Assembly (NCBI RefSeq): GCF_022539505.1
Contig: NC_061514.1
Coordinates: 251,398,124-251,462,123, forward strand
Length of the DNA stretch: 64,000 nt
Direction of reading: 5' to 3'
From: Lolium rigidum
Taxonomy: Eukaryota > Streptophyta > Magnoliopsida > Poales > Poaceae
Both the position numbers and the translations under genes were made by a program. Below, one piece after another: positions 23,471 through 34,839 of this stretch. The notes under the pieces were generated by a model that worked only from the letters and a program-made list of their open reading frames with translations, searched no databases and was not told the DNA's origin. Every line of letters begins with the position of its first letter. Positions within the stretch are counted from its first letter, which is position 1.

Positions 23471-24340
23471 ATGGCTGGACCTAGCGATGTGATGAAACCT
23501 GAGAGGTTTGGGGGTGAGAACTTTAAGATATGGCAGACCCGTGTGAAGTTCTGGCTTATGAACATGAACTTGTGGTGGGTGATCTCACCCACGGTCGAGA
23601 GGCCACTCACGCAAGATAAACAGCGTGAGTTTGAGGTGTCCTCCGACACTGGCCATGGGCTGCCTTCTCTCCTTCATGACTGATCAACTCTGTGACATTT
23701 ATATGAACTATGCCAGTCCAGCTCTTGTGTGGGAAGCACTCGACATAAAGTATGGAGAGTCAGATGCTGGACGTGAACTGTACGTTAATGAGTTGTATCA
23801 CGATTTTAAGATGGCCGATAACACCTCAGTTGTAATGCAAGCTCATGAGATCCAACTTCTGGTGGGGGAACTCGCCGGTTTCGGTGTCATTCTGCCTGAT
23901 AAGTTTGTGGTGGGGGGCATTATTTCCAAGGTACCTTCGTCTTGGCGGAGCTTTGCCACTACTCTTAAACACAGGAGGGAGGTGATGACTATCGAAATTC
24001 TCATCGCCACTCTTGATGTTGAGGAAAAGGCTAGAGCGAAGGACGTCGAGAAAATCCCCCCCAGTCGGTCCCTAATGCTAATGTTGTGCACAATGGTGTT
24101 GGCGGTTCTCGTACAAAGAACTTCAAGAACAAAGGAAAGGAAAAACAAACCACTGGCTTTAAGAAGAAGAAGAAAGAAAAGGGTGACTTCAACTACTTCG
24201 TGTGTGGCGAGCCTGGGCACATAGCCAGGAAATATCGCATGCGTAAAGGCAGAAAGGAAGGTGGTCAGGGCTCTGTGAATGTCAGGCATGTGGAGGATCT
24301 GGGTATGTTCCTAGTATCCTTCTTGCATGTCAGACCACCG
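23471..24340 (+). pseudogene. C1 gag with damaged zinc knuckle
   Basis: Starts MAGPSDVMKPERFGGENFKIW at 23471, the usual copia gag opening. A frame break near 23650 moves the reading to the 23625-24224 frame (LALVWEALDIKYGE-type residues, MADNTSVVMQAHEIQLLVGEL, then FVVGGIISKVPSSW). A second break near 24080 leads to a Lys-rich stretch and the knuckle YFVCGEPGHIARKY. The family pattern is C-x2-C-x4-H-x4-C; here the first and last Cys are both Tyr. Translation stops before the protease frame. Confidence 0.85.
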
Positions 24341-25740
24341 ATTGGTGGATAGATACTGGAGCTAATGTGCATGTTTGTGCTGACTACAACTTATTTTCTT
24401 CTTATCAGGCTTGCAGCAGTTCCACCATCGTGATGGGGAATGGGACACGGGCAGCTGTACGTGGGATCGGTAGAGTTGACCTGAGGCTCACTTCAGGGAA
24501 GAATTTGTCGCTCAAGAACGTCCAGCACGTCCCGGGAATAAATAGGAACCTTCTCTCCAGTTCGCTGCTATGCCGTGATGGCTACAAGCTAGTCTTCAAG
24601 TCGAATAAATTTATTATTTCAAAATTTGGTTTGTTTATTGGGAAAGGCTATAACAGCGGAGGCTTGTTCCGCCTTTCTATTCTTGATGACTGTAATGTCA
24701 TAATCACTTTATCTTGTTCCAGAATACATGTTGGAGATGCTGCTGTTTGGCACTCTCGTTTATGTCATATAAATTTTGATCGCATTGTTCGGTTATGTAA
24801 GCTTAATTTAATTCCGAATGTTCCCATAGCCCGATGGTCTAAGTGTCAGGCTTTTGTGCAAGCAAAGCAACCCCGTAATCCTTTCAAGCCAATCGGGGAG
24901 AAAAGCCTTTCACCTTTAGATTTAATTGATTCAGACTTATGTGAGATGAATGGAGTTTTGACTAAGGCAGGGAAAAGATATATGATGACTTTGATAGATG
25001 ATGCAACTAAGTGGTGCTATATTTACTTAGTAAAAACGAAAGATGAAGCATTGAATTGTTTTAAGATCTATAAAGCTGAAGTAGAAAATCAATTAGAGAA
25101 GAAAATTAAACGTTTAAGGTCGGACAGAGGAGGAGAGTATGTCTCACATGAATTTGCTGATTTCTGTGCGGAACATGGAATTATCCATGAAGTAACCCCT
25201 CCTAACTCTCCCCAATCAAATGGGGTGGCTGAACGGAAAAAACGAACGCTTACAGACTTGGTGAATGCCATGTTGGACTGTGCCGGTTTATCCAAGTCAT
25301 GGTGGGGGGGGGGGGGAGGCTGCTTTGGTCACATGTTACACTCTCAATAGAGTTCCTTCATCGAAAGGAGAAGTAACTCCGTATGAAGGATGGAAGGGAC
25401 ATAAGCCAACTCTGCGTTTCCTACGCGCTTGGGGTTGTTTAGCCAAAGTTAATGTACCAGCCTGTAAGAAACTAAAATTGGGACCTAAAACTGTTGATTG
25501 TATCTTTTTGGGCTATGCACATAATAGCAATGCTTATAGATTCTTGGTGGTTAAATCCGAGGTTCCGGATGTGCACACTAATACAGTGATAGAATCTCGA
25601 GATGCTACTTTCTTTGAGACAATCTTTCCGATGAAGAAAAATAGTGCATCCACTAGTCAACCTACTAAAGAAGTTGAACATGAACCTGAACCTGCACCTG
25701 AACCCACACATTTAGTAACACCTGAAGATTCCAATGAGTA
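24341..25740 (+). pseudogene. C1 protease and integrase
   Basis: The frame through 24367-25350 contains WWIDTGANVHVC, the copia protease active site D-T-G, followed by VQHVPGINRNLLSSSLL. The integrase zinc domain has H-x-H (WHSRLCHINF) and KCQAFVQAKQ, where a Phe replaces the second expected Cys. The catalytic core includes LIDDATKWCYIYLV, RLRSDRGGEYVSHEF and SPQSNGVAERKKRT, so the D and E around the DD35E site are present; the first Asp region reads LDLIDSDLCEMNG. At 25304-25316 a run of 13 G breaks the frame after KSWWG, and the reading continues in 25265-25741 as LNRVPSSKGEVTPYEGW through RDATFFET. Confidence 0.85.
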
Positions 25741-27370
25741 GAATTACAATGAAGTAGTTCCTAGAAGGAGCAAACGATAACAGGCTGAAAGGTCCTTTGG
25801 AAATGACTTTATTGTATATCTCGTGGATGACGTTCCCAGAACTCTTTCTGAAGCATATGCATCCTTGGATGCAGATGATTGGAAGGAGGCTGTTCAACGT
25901 GAAATGGATTACATTCTCACTAGTGAAACGTGGGAAATTTGTCCAAAACTGATGGGTTGTAAACCTATTGGTTGCAAATGGATATTCAAGAAGAAGTTGA
26001 GACCAAATGGTACCATTGAAAAATATAAGGCTAGGCATGTGGCCAAGGGTTTTACCGAGAAAGAAGGGGAGGATTTCTTCGATACCTACTCTCCTGTTGC
26101 TAGGATGACTACAATTCGAGTGATTATTGCACTTGCAGCTTCACATAAATTCCTAGTCCATCAAATGGATGCGAAAACAGCCTTCCTAAACGGAGAGCTG
26201 GATGAGGAAATTTATATGCAGCTGCCTGATGGTTTTGTAGCAACCGGGAAAGAGAACATGATCTGTAGAATAAAGAAATCACTTTACGGTCTCAAGTAAG
26301 CACCAAAGCAATGGCATTAAAAGTTTGATAAAACTCTCACTTCAGCGGGCTTCATGGTAAACGAAGCAGACAAATGTGTGTACTATAAATATGGTGGGGT
26401 GAGGGTGTTATCTTGTGTTTGTACGTTGATGACATATTAATTTTTGGGAATGATATTGATGTTATAAATAATGTTAAAAAATTCTGTCTCAAAACTTTGA
26501 TATGAAAGATTTAGGAGAGGCAGATTTTATTTTAAACATAAAGCTGCATAAGAATGAGAATGGGATTACGCTAAGTCAATCCCATTATATGGAGAAAATC
26601 CTGAGTCGCTTCGGCTTTGAGGACTCTAGATCATCTCCAACTCCTTATGATCCCAGTCTGAAACTTCGAAAGAATAAAGGACAAGGGGTCGAGCAGCTAA
26701 GATACTCCCAAATTGTTGGTTCTCTCATGTATCTTGCTAGTGCAACCAGACCTGATATTCCATATGATGTTAGCAAATTGAGCCGGTTCAATTCAAATCC
26801 GGGAAATGATCATTGGATTGCACTAGACCAAGTGATGAGGTACTTGAGAGGAGCCAAAACGTAGGGACTGCACTATACTGGGTACCCAGATGTACTAGAG
26901 GGTATAGTGATGCAAATTGGATCTCAGATGCAGATGAGATCAAGGCCACTAGTGGATACATATTCACTTTTGGCGATGCTGCAATCTCTTAGAGGTCTCG
27001 CAAGCAGACTATCTTAACGAGGTCTACTATGAAGGCTGAGCTTGTAGCACTAGACTCAACCACTGTAGAGGCAGAGTGGCTGCGTGAATTCTTGAGTGAT
27101 TTGCCAATAGTTAAAAAACCAATTTCGGCTATTCTCAAGAACTGTGATAACCAAACAGTGATCACTAAGGTTAAGATTTCAAAATATAACTTGAAATCAT
27201 CAAGACATGTGAAGCGGCGTATCAAATCCGTCAGTAATTTGAGACATAAAGGAGTGATCACCGTTGACTATATTAACACTACCAAAAACCTGACGGACCC
27301 TTTCTTAAAGGGTCTATCACGTGCGGTGATAGATGGAGCATCGTGGGAAATGGGTTTGAGACCCACCTGA
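25741..27370 (+). pseudogene. C1 reverse transcriptase and RNase H
   Basis: The 25823-26299 frame reads WKEAVQREMDYILTSETWEI, KWIFKKKLRPNGTIEKYKAR, and LVHQMDAKTAFLNGELDEEI up to SLYGLK, where TAA replaces the expected Gln codon. The catalytic YVDD is at about 26426-26437 in another frame. Then come KDLGEADFILNIKLHK, GSLMYLASATRPDIPYDVSKLSR and, after more breaks, RNase H (MKAELVALDSTTVEAEWLRE, SSRHVKRRIKSV). The end MGLRPT at 27370 is typical. At least four disabling changes. Confidence 0.85.
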
Positions 27371-27818
27371 GTTGCACGACAATAGAAACCCGGCCTATGT
27401 GATCGGAGATCCCGTGAATTAGGAAAAGGGAAAACAAGTTGTTGGAGCAATACGAGAGAGTACATATGTATATTCCATTTCCCTCCGAGATGAGTACCCT
27501 AAATACTGCATGGGAGGTTGACTTTTGTCTTAATGCGTTCTAAGGCTGAAACATTTCAGCAAGATACCGTCCTGCATGGTATTCTTGAAAGAACAGACCT
27601 ATGTGAGTTTTACTATGAGGTCGCAGTACATGAGACTTGGGTGATCTCTAATGAACTCATTAAAGGACTAGGGAGCACGATCGTAATGCTCCAAACCTTA
27701 GGCGTGGATCCAGGCAGCCTAGTATCAGCAATGCCTTCATGTGAATCTCCTCTACACAAAACTAGCAATTCAAGGCATAGTCCATTGCATAGTTGTTTGA
27801 TGAGTGGATCATGGAGTA
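27371..27818 (+). other. C1 3' untranslated region, first part
   Basis: Non-coding tail after the RNase H stop, interrupted at 27819-27823 (CTAGG) by X2 and continued at 47911-48007. Nothing else recognised. Confidence 0.7.
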
Positions 27819-27823
27819 CTAGG

Positions 27824-29177
27824 TGATACGTCCCCGACGTATCCATAATTTCTGTCGTTCCATGCTTGTTTTATGACAATACTTACATGTTTTGCTTGCA
27901 CTTTATGATGATTTCATGAATTTTCCGGAACTAACCTATTAACAAGATGCCACAGCGCCAGTTCCTGTTTTCTGCTGTTTTTGGTTCCAGAAAGGCTGTT
28001 CGGGCAATATTCTCGCAATTCGACGAAACGAAGACCAAACCTCCTATTTTTCCCGGAAGCGTCCAGAACACCGAAGAAGAGTCGGAGAGGGGCCAGAGGG
28101 CCACCACACCATAGGGCGGCGCGACCTGACCTGGGCCCGCGCCGGCCTGTGGTGTGGCGCCCCCAAGTGCCCCCCTGCGCCGCCTCTTCGCCTATAAAAT
28201 CCCTTTCGACCTAAAAACGCAGTAACTCTTGACGAAACTCCAGAAAGACTCCAGGGGCGCCGCCACCATCGCGAAACTCCAATTCGGGGGACGAAGTCTC
28301 CGTCCCGCACCCTGCCGGGACGGGGAAGTGCCCCGAAGCCATCTCCATCAACGCCATCGCCACCACCATGCTCCGTGAGTAGTTCCCCCATGGACTATGG
28401 GTTCTAGCTGTAGCTAGTTGGTATTCTCTCCCCCATGTACTTCAATACAATGATCTCATGAGCTGCCTTACATGATTGAGATTCATCTGATGTAATCGGT
28501 GTTGTGTTTGTCGGGATCCGATGGATTGTTACATTATGATTGTCTATCTACAAAGTTTATGAAGTTATTGTTGCTGCAATCTTGTTATGCTTAATGCTTG
28601 TCACTAGGGCCCGAGTGGCATGATCTTAGATTTGAGCTTTATAATTATTGCTTAGATTGTATCTACAAGTTGTATGCACATGTCACCGTCCGGAACCAAA
28701 GGCCCCGAAGTGACAGAAATCGGGACAACCGGAGGGGATGGCGGTGATGTGAGGGACACATGTTTTCACCAAGTGTTAATGCTTTGCTCCGGTGCTCTAT
28801 TAAAAGGAGTACCTTAATATCCAGTAGTTTCCCTTGAGGCCCGGCTGCCACCGGCTGGTAGGACAAAAGATGTTGTGCAAGTTTCTCATTGCGAGCACGT
28901 ACGACTATAATTGGAAAACATGCCTACATGATTAATGATCTTGATATTCCGTCTTAATGCTATTTCAATCCTATCAATTGCCCGACTGTAATTTGTTCAC
29001 CCAACACTTGTTATTGGAGAGTTGCCACTAGTGTAGATAGCTGGGAACCCCGGTCTATATTTCATCATCATATACTCGTTCTACATGTCATTGGAAGTAG
29101 TATCAACTATTTTCTGGTGCCATTGTTCTCATATTACTATTACTGCTGCTGTGTTACTATTACTACTGCTCTCATAT
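27824..29177 (+). repeat. X2 5' LTR, first part
   Basis: Starts TGATACGTCCCCGAC. TATA box TATAAAA at 28193-28199, downstream of a GC-rich block. It carries the block GGACTATGGGT at 28392-28402 shared with the Y, Z and W LTRs. A degenerate ACT/ATT triplet tract (29135-29175) ends at the N1 insertion point. Compared with the 3' LTR there are many substitutions, several being CCAGA here against CCGGA there. Confidence 0.9.
28193..28199 (+). promoter_or_regulatory. TATA box of X2 5' LTR
   Basis: TATAAAA within GCCTATAAAATCCC, conserved in the 3' LTR at about 46753-46759. Position in the LTR fits a U3/R promoter. Functional status unknown. Confidence 0.6.
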
Positions 29178-29560
29178 TGACAAGGGATTAACTTGTCAAT
29201 GCCTACGGGTTATAGGCTAGGGTTTAGTTAGAAGTAGAGGGCAAGTAGATCTCGAAGGTTTCAGCCGAAAAGTACTCGACGATTATGAAAACTAGGGTTT
29301 GTGAGCAATGATTCGATGATCTCTTCGTCCCTCGACTCCCCTTTATATAAGAGGCGGAGCCGAGGGTTTCGTTTTGTACAAGTTACAGAGTCCGGGACGG
29401 TTTCTAACTCATCCCGCCAGATTACAAACAACACTTCCTATTACAACTCTACTTTCCTTAACATATCTTGGAATCCCGAACCTTCTTATTCTTCGGGTAG
29501 TGGGCCTTCATTAAACCCCGGGTACTATCTCCGGCAGGCCCATTTGGGATGCCTATGTCA
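29178..29560 (-). repeat. N1 3' LTR (383 bp)
   Basis: Ends TGACATAGGC (at 29560) and CCCTTGTCA (at 29178) on the minus strand. It contains TATATAA at about 29344-29350, suitable as a TATA box in the minus direction. Near-identical to 41769-42152. Confidence 0.95.
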
Positions 29561-29572
29561 GTAGCCCCCGAG
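29561..29572 (-). other. N1 polypurine tract
   Basis: CTCGGGGGCTAC (minus) directly abuts the 3' LTR. The same 12-mer recurs internally at 30199-30210, 30337-30348 and 30429-30440. Confidence 0.75.
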
Positions 29573-30167
29573 ATTTTGCTTGAATCGTAGAGTCATGGAA
29601 AATCTCCACTGTTTATTAAACTTTTCTATATTTCTTCATATAAATTTCTATATTGTACAGGGATACTGGTAGTTGGGGCTAGTTCATCTGACGGATCAGG
29701 TACTAGTTAACTGCTCTAGTGGCAATCCGCAAAAACCTACTTCAAGATCACGACCCTGGACATGATCTCGGGATACTCGGTGTAAACTCCGACAGGTGCC
29801 GCTTAAGGTCTTACCATTCTGTCGAGTCCCAGTCAAATTTATCGAGTACCTAACGCGTCCGTTAGGATTTTTCTTCGTATCTGTAGATACGGATAAAAGT
29901 AGCAGAGCGCAGTCTTAGGCGATGCCACGCCCAACAGAACGGATCTGGGGTCTTACCTTCGCAAATTTGCGGCATTCAGAAATTGATCGCAACTTTGGCG
30001 TTCTGAGAATATATTGTCGAGTGCTTTTCCGGCTGTTGGAATGACACATTTTATCGAGTCAAATATGACTTATATTAATCTCCCGATGGGAGTATATGTA
30101 GAGTTAATTATAACTCGAAATATACTCTCTTGCTTTTCTATCTTTCTTCCTTTTCCTTTTTAATTTC

Positions 30168-30383
30168 ATCGGGCACGCGAACAGCGTTCCCGATGGGAGT
30201 AGCCCCCGAGGCTACAGCCAAGAACTTGTGCTTGGTTGTAGGCTCAACATTTTAATCCACCTTGTCGCTATATTGCCAGTATTTCCCAATATTCTTTTTT
30301 TTTCTCTCGGGTGCGCGAACAGCGCTCCCGATGGGAGTAGCCCCCGAGGCTACAGCCAAGAACTTGTGCTTGGTTGTAGGCTC
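30168..30383 (-). repeat. two 77-bp repeats containing polypurine-tract copies (N1)
   Basis: Units at 30168-30244 and 30307-30383, almost identical, each with an inverted pair TCGGG/CCCGA and an embedded copy of the 12-base polypurine tract. N2 has counterparts at 49442-49521, 56426-56508 and 56580-56662. A third isolated tract copy follows at 30429. Confidence 0.85.
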
Positions 30384-30785
30384 CCGCAATTTCTATATTG
30401 CCATAGTCGAAATTTTACTTTTATCGAAGTAGCCCCCGAGCATTTGGGCAAAAACTTGTATTTGACCAAAGGCTCCGAAGTATTCAAATAACTTCTCCTG
30501 TCGCCATTCTCCTTTTATTTTTTCTTGTCGACATACTTTCCTTTGTCAAATTCACTTCATCTCTATTAATAGTCAGGACTTTGCGGCCTTGTGGGTCCAT
30601 TATTTCCACCTTGTTGACACGTCGTGCAAGTGGGGGACACACGTCCTCCGCTTTTCCTGGCGCACGTACGGTAACGCCTGTTCCATTCCATCTCAGTAAA
30701 AATACCCTTTTACCCTTGTATCTACAAGATCCTTTTTTCACCACACGATTTCTTTATCCAACGGTGCACTGCTTCGCCCGAATCC

Positions 30786-30794
30786 TATATAAAC
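30786..30794 (+). promoter_or_regulatory. TATA box of N1 antisense gene
   Basis: CTATATAAAC on the plus strand, about 130 bp upstream of the ATG at 30921. Spacing suits a transcription start near 30820. This promoter is independent of the LTRs and points opposite to pol. Confidence 0.6.
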
Positions 30795-30920
30795 CTTTCT
30801 TCAACCTCTGTCTACTCCTTCGCTTGCGCCGCACATTGTTCCCCTCTGCAAAAACTTCCTTTGCGTCCAACTCTGTTTGATCTTCCGCACGCACAAGCAT
30901 TGCTTTTTCCAGTGCCGTTG

Positions 30921-33663
30921 ATGCCACCGCGCACGCGACTCACTCGCCATAGTACTCCAGAATCCAAGATGGCTGCTGAAGATCTTGAGTGGGAGAGATC
31001 TAAAATCTCCAACCAGGATGTCAACATGCTGAAGAGGCTTGGCTTGATGAAGAAAGAAGACGCCATCCGCTTTCCCAGCGAAGAAAGCTACCCCAACCCT
31101 CCAATGGAGTACCGGGTTAGTTTCGTTGATCATCTCATCCGCGGCCTTTCTACCCCAATTCACGATTTCCTCCGCGGCCTTCTCTTTGTCTATGGGATTC
31201 AGCTGCACCAGCTGACCCCCAATTCCATCCTTCATATTTCTATTTTCATCACACTGTGCGAATGCTTCCTTGGAATTCCTCCTAATTGGGTTCTTTGGAA
31301 ACGCATTTTCTGCCTTCGCCGCAATGGCGCTCACAACGCCACCTATAACATAGGTGGAGTTGTTATCTGTGTCCGAACTGACGTTGATTACTTCGACGTC
31401 AAATTTCCTGATTCTGTCCAAGGATGGCGCAAAAGGTGGCTCTACATACACGAAGAAAGTGCCAACTCTGTCGAGCACAACATAGTCCCTTTTGACGGAA
31501 AAGCCAAAATTCAACGCCGCCGTTCTCGGGATGCTCGAAGCTTCCGAAGAAGAGAAAAAGGCGACAGAATCACTTATGTCTCGTATTCATTCTCTTCAAA
31601 ATACTCGAGGCAAAGAGCTGTCTGGTGTCCAAATCACTGCCTACTTTCTTAGGATTAGAGTGCAGCCTCTTCAGGCTCGCAAAAATCCCCTTTGGACATA
31701 TGCTGGTGACAATGACGCCAATAGGCTCTCCAATGATCTTTCTGTGAAGGACTTGGAAAAGCTTATTCGAAGAATTTCCTCGCTGAGCAAGAGGGATCCT
31801 ATTCCTTCCTCTTGCCGCGTGGAACCATACAGCTCCACCAATCCTCTCCCCAAGGTATTTTGTCTTCTCGAGTTATTATCTTGTTCCGAATTTTTCCTGC
31901 ATCTCATTGTATTGATATCTCTCGAATTTTTCTTTTGTCGTTATTTTCCTGCAGAACCATCCTACTATGGATTCTCTTCCTCCTCTTCCTGAGGGTGGAG
32001 ATGTCGAGGAAAGGGCTGTTGTCGCCGATGACAACCAGGAAGCCCCTCTTTTGTGAATGAACCCGCAGATTCCCGAAAATCTGCGGGATCTATTGAAAAG
32101 GATGCTGCCTCTGAAGGTACTACATCAGCACAATCTCCTCCTCCTGCTGTTTCTCCAAAGAACAAAAGGAAAAGGAGCAAAGTCGAAGATTCCGGGACCT
32201 CCAAACCCGAAGAAACTGCCCCTTCACCGCGAAAGGCAGCTTATGATCCATATATCGAGAGTCTCATCAGCTCGTAAGTTCCTTGTTTCTTTTTATTTTT
32301 CTATTCGAAGAATTTTATTTGCCTTGCTTTTTATGCTGCCACCTTTTTGTTTTTCACAGTGATGATGATGAAGAAACACCAACTTTGGATGTGGCTGCTC
32401 GAACGAGTACGTCACATACTTTAGTTATTTCGGAAAAGCCAGTTGAAGGAGAAGAATCGTCGCCTCCTCAACAAAATGTCGGCACATCTACTCCTCCTTC
32501 GAGCCCCCTTGTCCCTTCGCCGAAAAGGGCAAGGACTGAAGTAATTCCAGAGCCGAGTCTCCAATTGAGTAGCTCTTCGAACCCTCTCTTGGATGATGTA
32601 AGTTCTCCATACTCTTGTCACTGTCTGTACTTCCTCTGTTTGCTTCTAAATGCCACTATATTTTCCTCATACCGAAATTTTTCTTGCTTTGTCCTTTTCT
32701 TTCCTTAACAGCCCATGATCAAAGAGCTTATTCGCATCGGTGCTCAATTCATTGGGTATCGTGAATATGCTCACCAAACTGAAGGTGATGCCTTGCCGCT
32801 TTCTTTTGTACCATTACTCTGTTACTCCTTTGTTGTCGATATTTTAACAAAGTTCTATCTTTCTTGGCAGAGAAATTGGCGGCTATCAACGAGCGTTCCA
32901 ATGCACTAGCTCAAAAATTAGAGCAAAGTGAAGAGGCTCGTAAGAAGGCCGAATTGGACGCTGTTCAAGCTAGAGCAGAGGCTGACAAGGCCAAAACTGA
33001 AGCTGCAGGTGTCGAAGATCTTAGAAAGAGACTTCACGCTGCCGAGAATTCGCTGAGCGAGCACATAGCTGCACAAGCTGCTCGCGAGGAAGCGATCCTT
33101 AAGCGTATACGGACGCAAAGTCGCCGCTTCCTCAGTAAGTATCCGAACCACTTCATATCTTTTGTATTTTCTTCTCTCGCATTCACTTGTTGCTCAATAA
33201 GTTTCTTTCTTGACAGACAGAACATCTCAAGAGTTTGAACTTGAAGATCCCGACAATGATGCCCTTCTTGACGCCCTTTCCTTCCTCGAGTTTCATGGGT
33301 CAGAGGCACGCGAAGGCATTGATCGTGCCAAAGCAGGGCTGTCGCGGCTCTTTCCTTATTTCTTCCCGAAGAAAGAGGAACCCGCAACTTTCCTTAACTT
33401 GGCCAAGTGCTTTGATCCACCAGAAGATCTTGGGCTGAAGGTGCGTCATGAGAATATGAAGGTCGCCGTTGAGAACACTGTTGCCTTGGTAGCCGATAGC
33501 CAGCAAACTATCGGCCGGGCGAAAGTTGGCGACACCGAGCGAGATAGAACAATCAAGGTGGAGGTCGCTGATCAAGGCAGCTAAGCCCAACACGAAGAAA
33601 ATCCTGGCCTATCTCGGGATCACGCCGTCTTCGACTCCTAGTTCATCAAGGCCGGAGGTCTAG
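30921..33663 (+). pseudogene. N1 antisense gene, module A (Transposase_28-like, multi-exon)
   Basis: Begins MPPRTRLTRHSTPESK at 30921. Exon 1 (to 31854) contains EYRVSFVDHLIRGLSTPIHDF and QLTPNSILHISIFITLCECF, matching the 'putative gypsy type transposon' family (Pfam Transposase_28) and the N2 gene at 57056. Further exons, by GT..AG sites: 31955-32273 and 32360-32597 (Ser/Pro/Glu-rich, with a basic PKNKRKRSK patch that could be a nuclear signal), 32712-32784, 32871-33134 (Ala/Glu/Lys-rich coiled coil) and 33217-33663, ending SSTPSSSRPEV. One-base breaks near 31490, 32045 and 33555 disrupt the reading. A 3' untranslated stretch follows. The role of such proteins in the element is unknown. Confidence 0.75.
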
Positions 33664-33899
33664 TTGAATGCCTCTTCGCTTTTTCTTTTTAGCGTACCTC
33701 GTTCTTTTGGCTTTGTCGCCGTAGTGTTCTTGGCGATAACTGCTTCAGTAGGTCTCTAGAAGGTCCTTCTTTTGTAATAGACATGTATATATTATGGGAA
33801 TGAATGGAAATCTATCTTTACTCAGTGATTGATGTCGAAATATTTCTTTTTTCCGGTTAATTTTTGACAATTATACGCCGGCTCCTGGTCCTTCCAATA

Positions 33900-34839
33900 T
33901 TTCGCCTTCTTCTCACTCAAAGAGAGCTCTTGCTGGTACTACACCCGTCGAAGATTCTTTGCCGCAAGAATTGGATGAACTTCGGCATCAACTTCAGTAT
34001 GCGAAGAAACAAACACTTGTGATGATGGAGCAGTCTCGTAAGTCATCTGAAGCCGAAAAAGTTGCACTTCAACAAGCTCGCGAGGCCGTGGCTGCCAAGG
34101 AAATTGCTGCTTCCGAGGCTGAAAAGGCGACTACTCGAGAAAATTTCATGCTCGAGTTAATGAACGAAGCCAGTGCAGATATGTCGGGTATGCTTGTTTT
34201 ATCCTCAATATCTTCCGTTTTTATGCTATGTGTCTTGAAGTTTTCTGTTTCTTTGTTTTCATAGGCTCCTTTACTGATGCTGTTGCCGAAGAGGATAGGA
34301 TAAATACCAGGACGAACCTCCTTGTTAACCTTTCCCTTGATCATGGTTCTCTATTTTGGGCTACCCCAGAGAGGACCCGCCAGATTGTCAGATTTCAGGA
34401 GCGTGCCTCTCAAACTCGCGATTTCCTTGACTTCTGTACCAAGACCCTGTCCATGGTTTATAACTCTATGTTTCCTCGGAACGTTCCACCAAAAACTCTT
34501 CCTGAGTTAATGGAGAAATTTAAGGATGCTCATAAGATCCATGATTTTGTCAAAGCTCAACTGGTGGCTGGCGCCAGATTTGCCCTTATCATGCTGCAGA
34601 TTTGCCACTCAAAGCTTGACTTGACCCAAGTTGTTGGGAAAGTTCACGCGAAAGTACGGCGCCGAAGAGTTGGTGTCGATCGTATTAACACGAAGGTTAC
34701 GCCTATAGCTGAAGAAATGATCGAAGATCTTCTTCGGATGGATGCCGACTTTTTTGCAGATGGTCATTATGCTGATTTTCTTGGCGCTGCTCCTGAAGAA
34801 AACAGGATTACCCTTGACGATATATTGAATCATGACTAA
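33900..34839 (+). pseudogene. N1 antisense gene, module B (second C-terminal module)
   Basis: A second pair of exons lies downstream of an apparent 3' end of module A. The first (to about 34186) reads LPQELDELRHQLQYAKKQTL and continues as a Glu/Ala-rich coiled coil; it ends at a GT donor. The intron ends with TTTTCATAG at 34264. The last exon (34265-34839) reads RQIVRFQERASQTRDFLDFC, VYNSMFPRNVPPKTLPELME and FVKAQLVAGARFALIMLQIC, and ends at TAA 34839. It has the FPRN-P and LVAGA features of Transposase_28-family C-termini, parallel to LFPYFFPKKEEPATFLNLAK of module A. No N-terminal exon of its own is seen, so it is either a terminal exon set used by alternative splicing or a partial duplicate. 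Confidence 0.65.

Noticed and set aside
30168..30383. CRISPR-like direct repeats
   Set aside because: Only two units with long similar spacing in a plant retrotransposon; no array.
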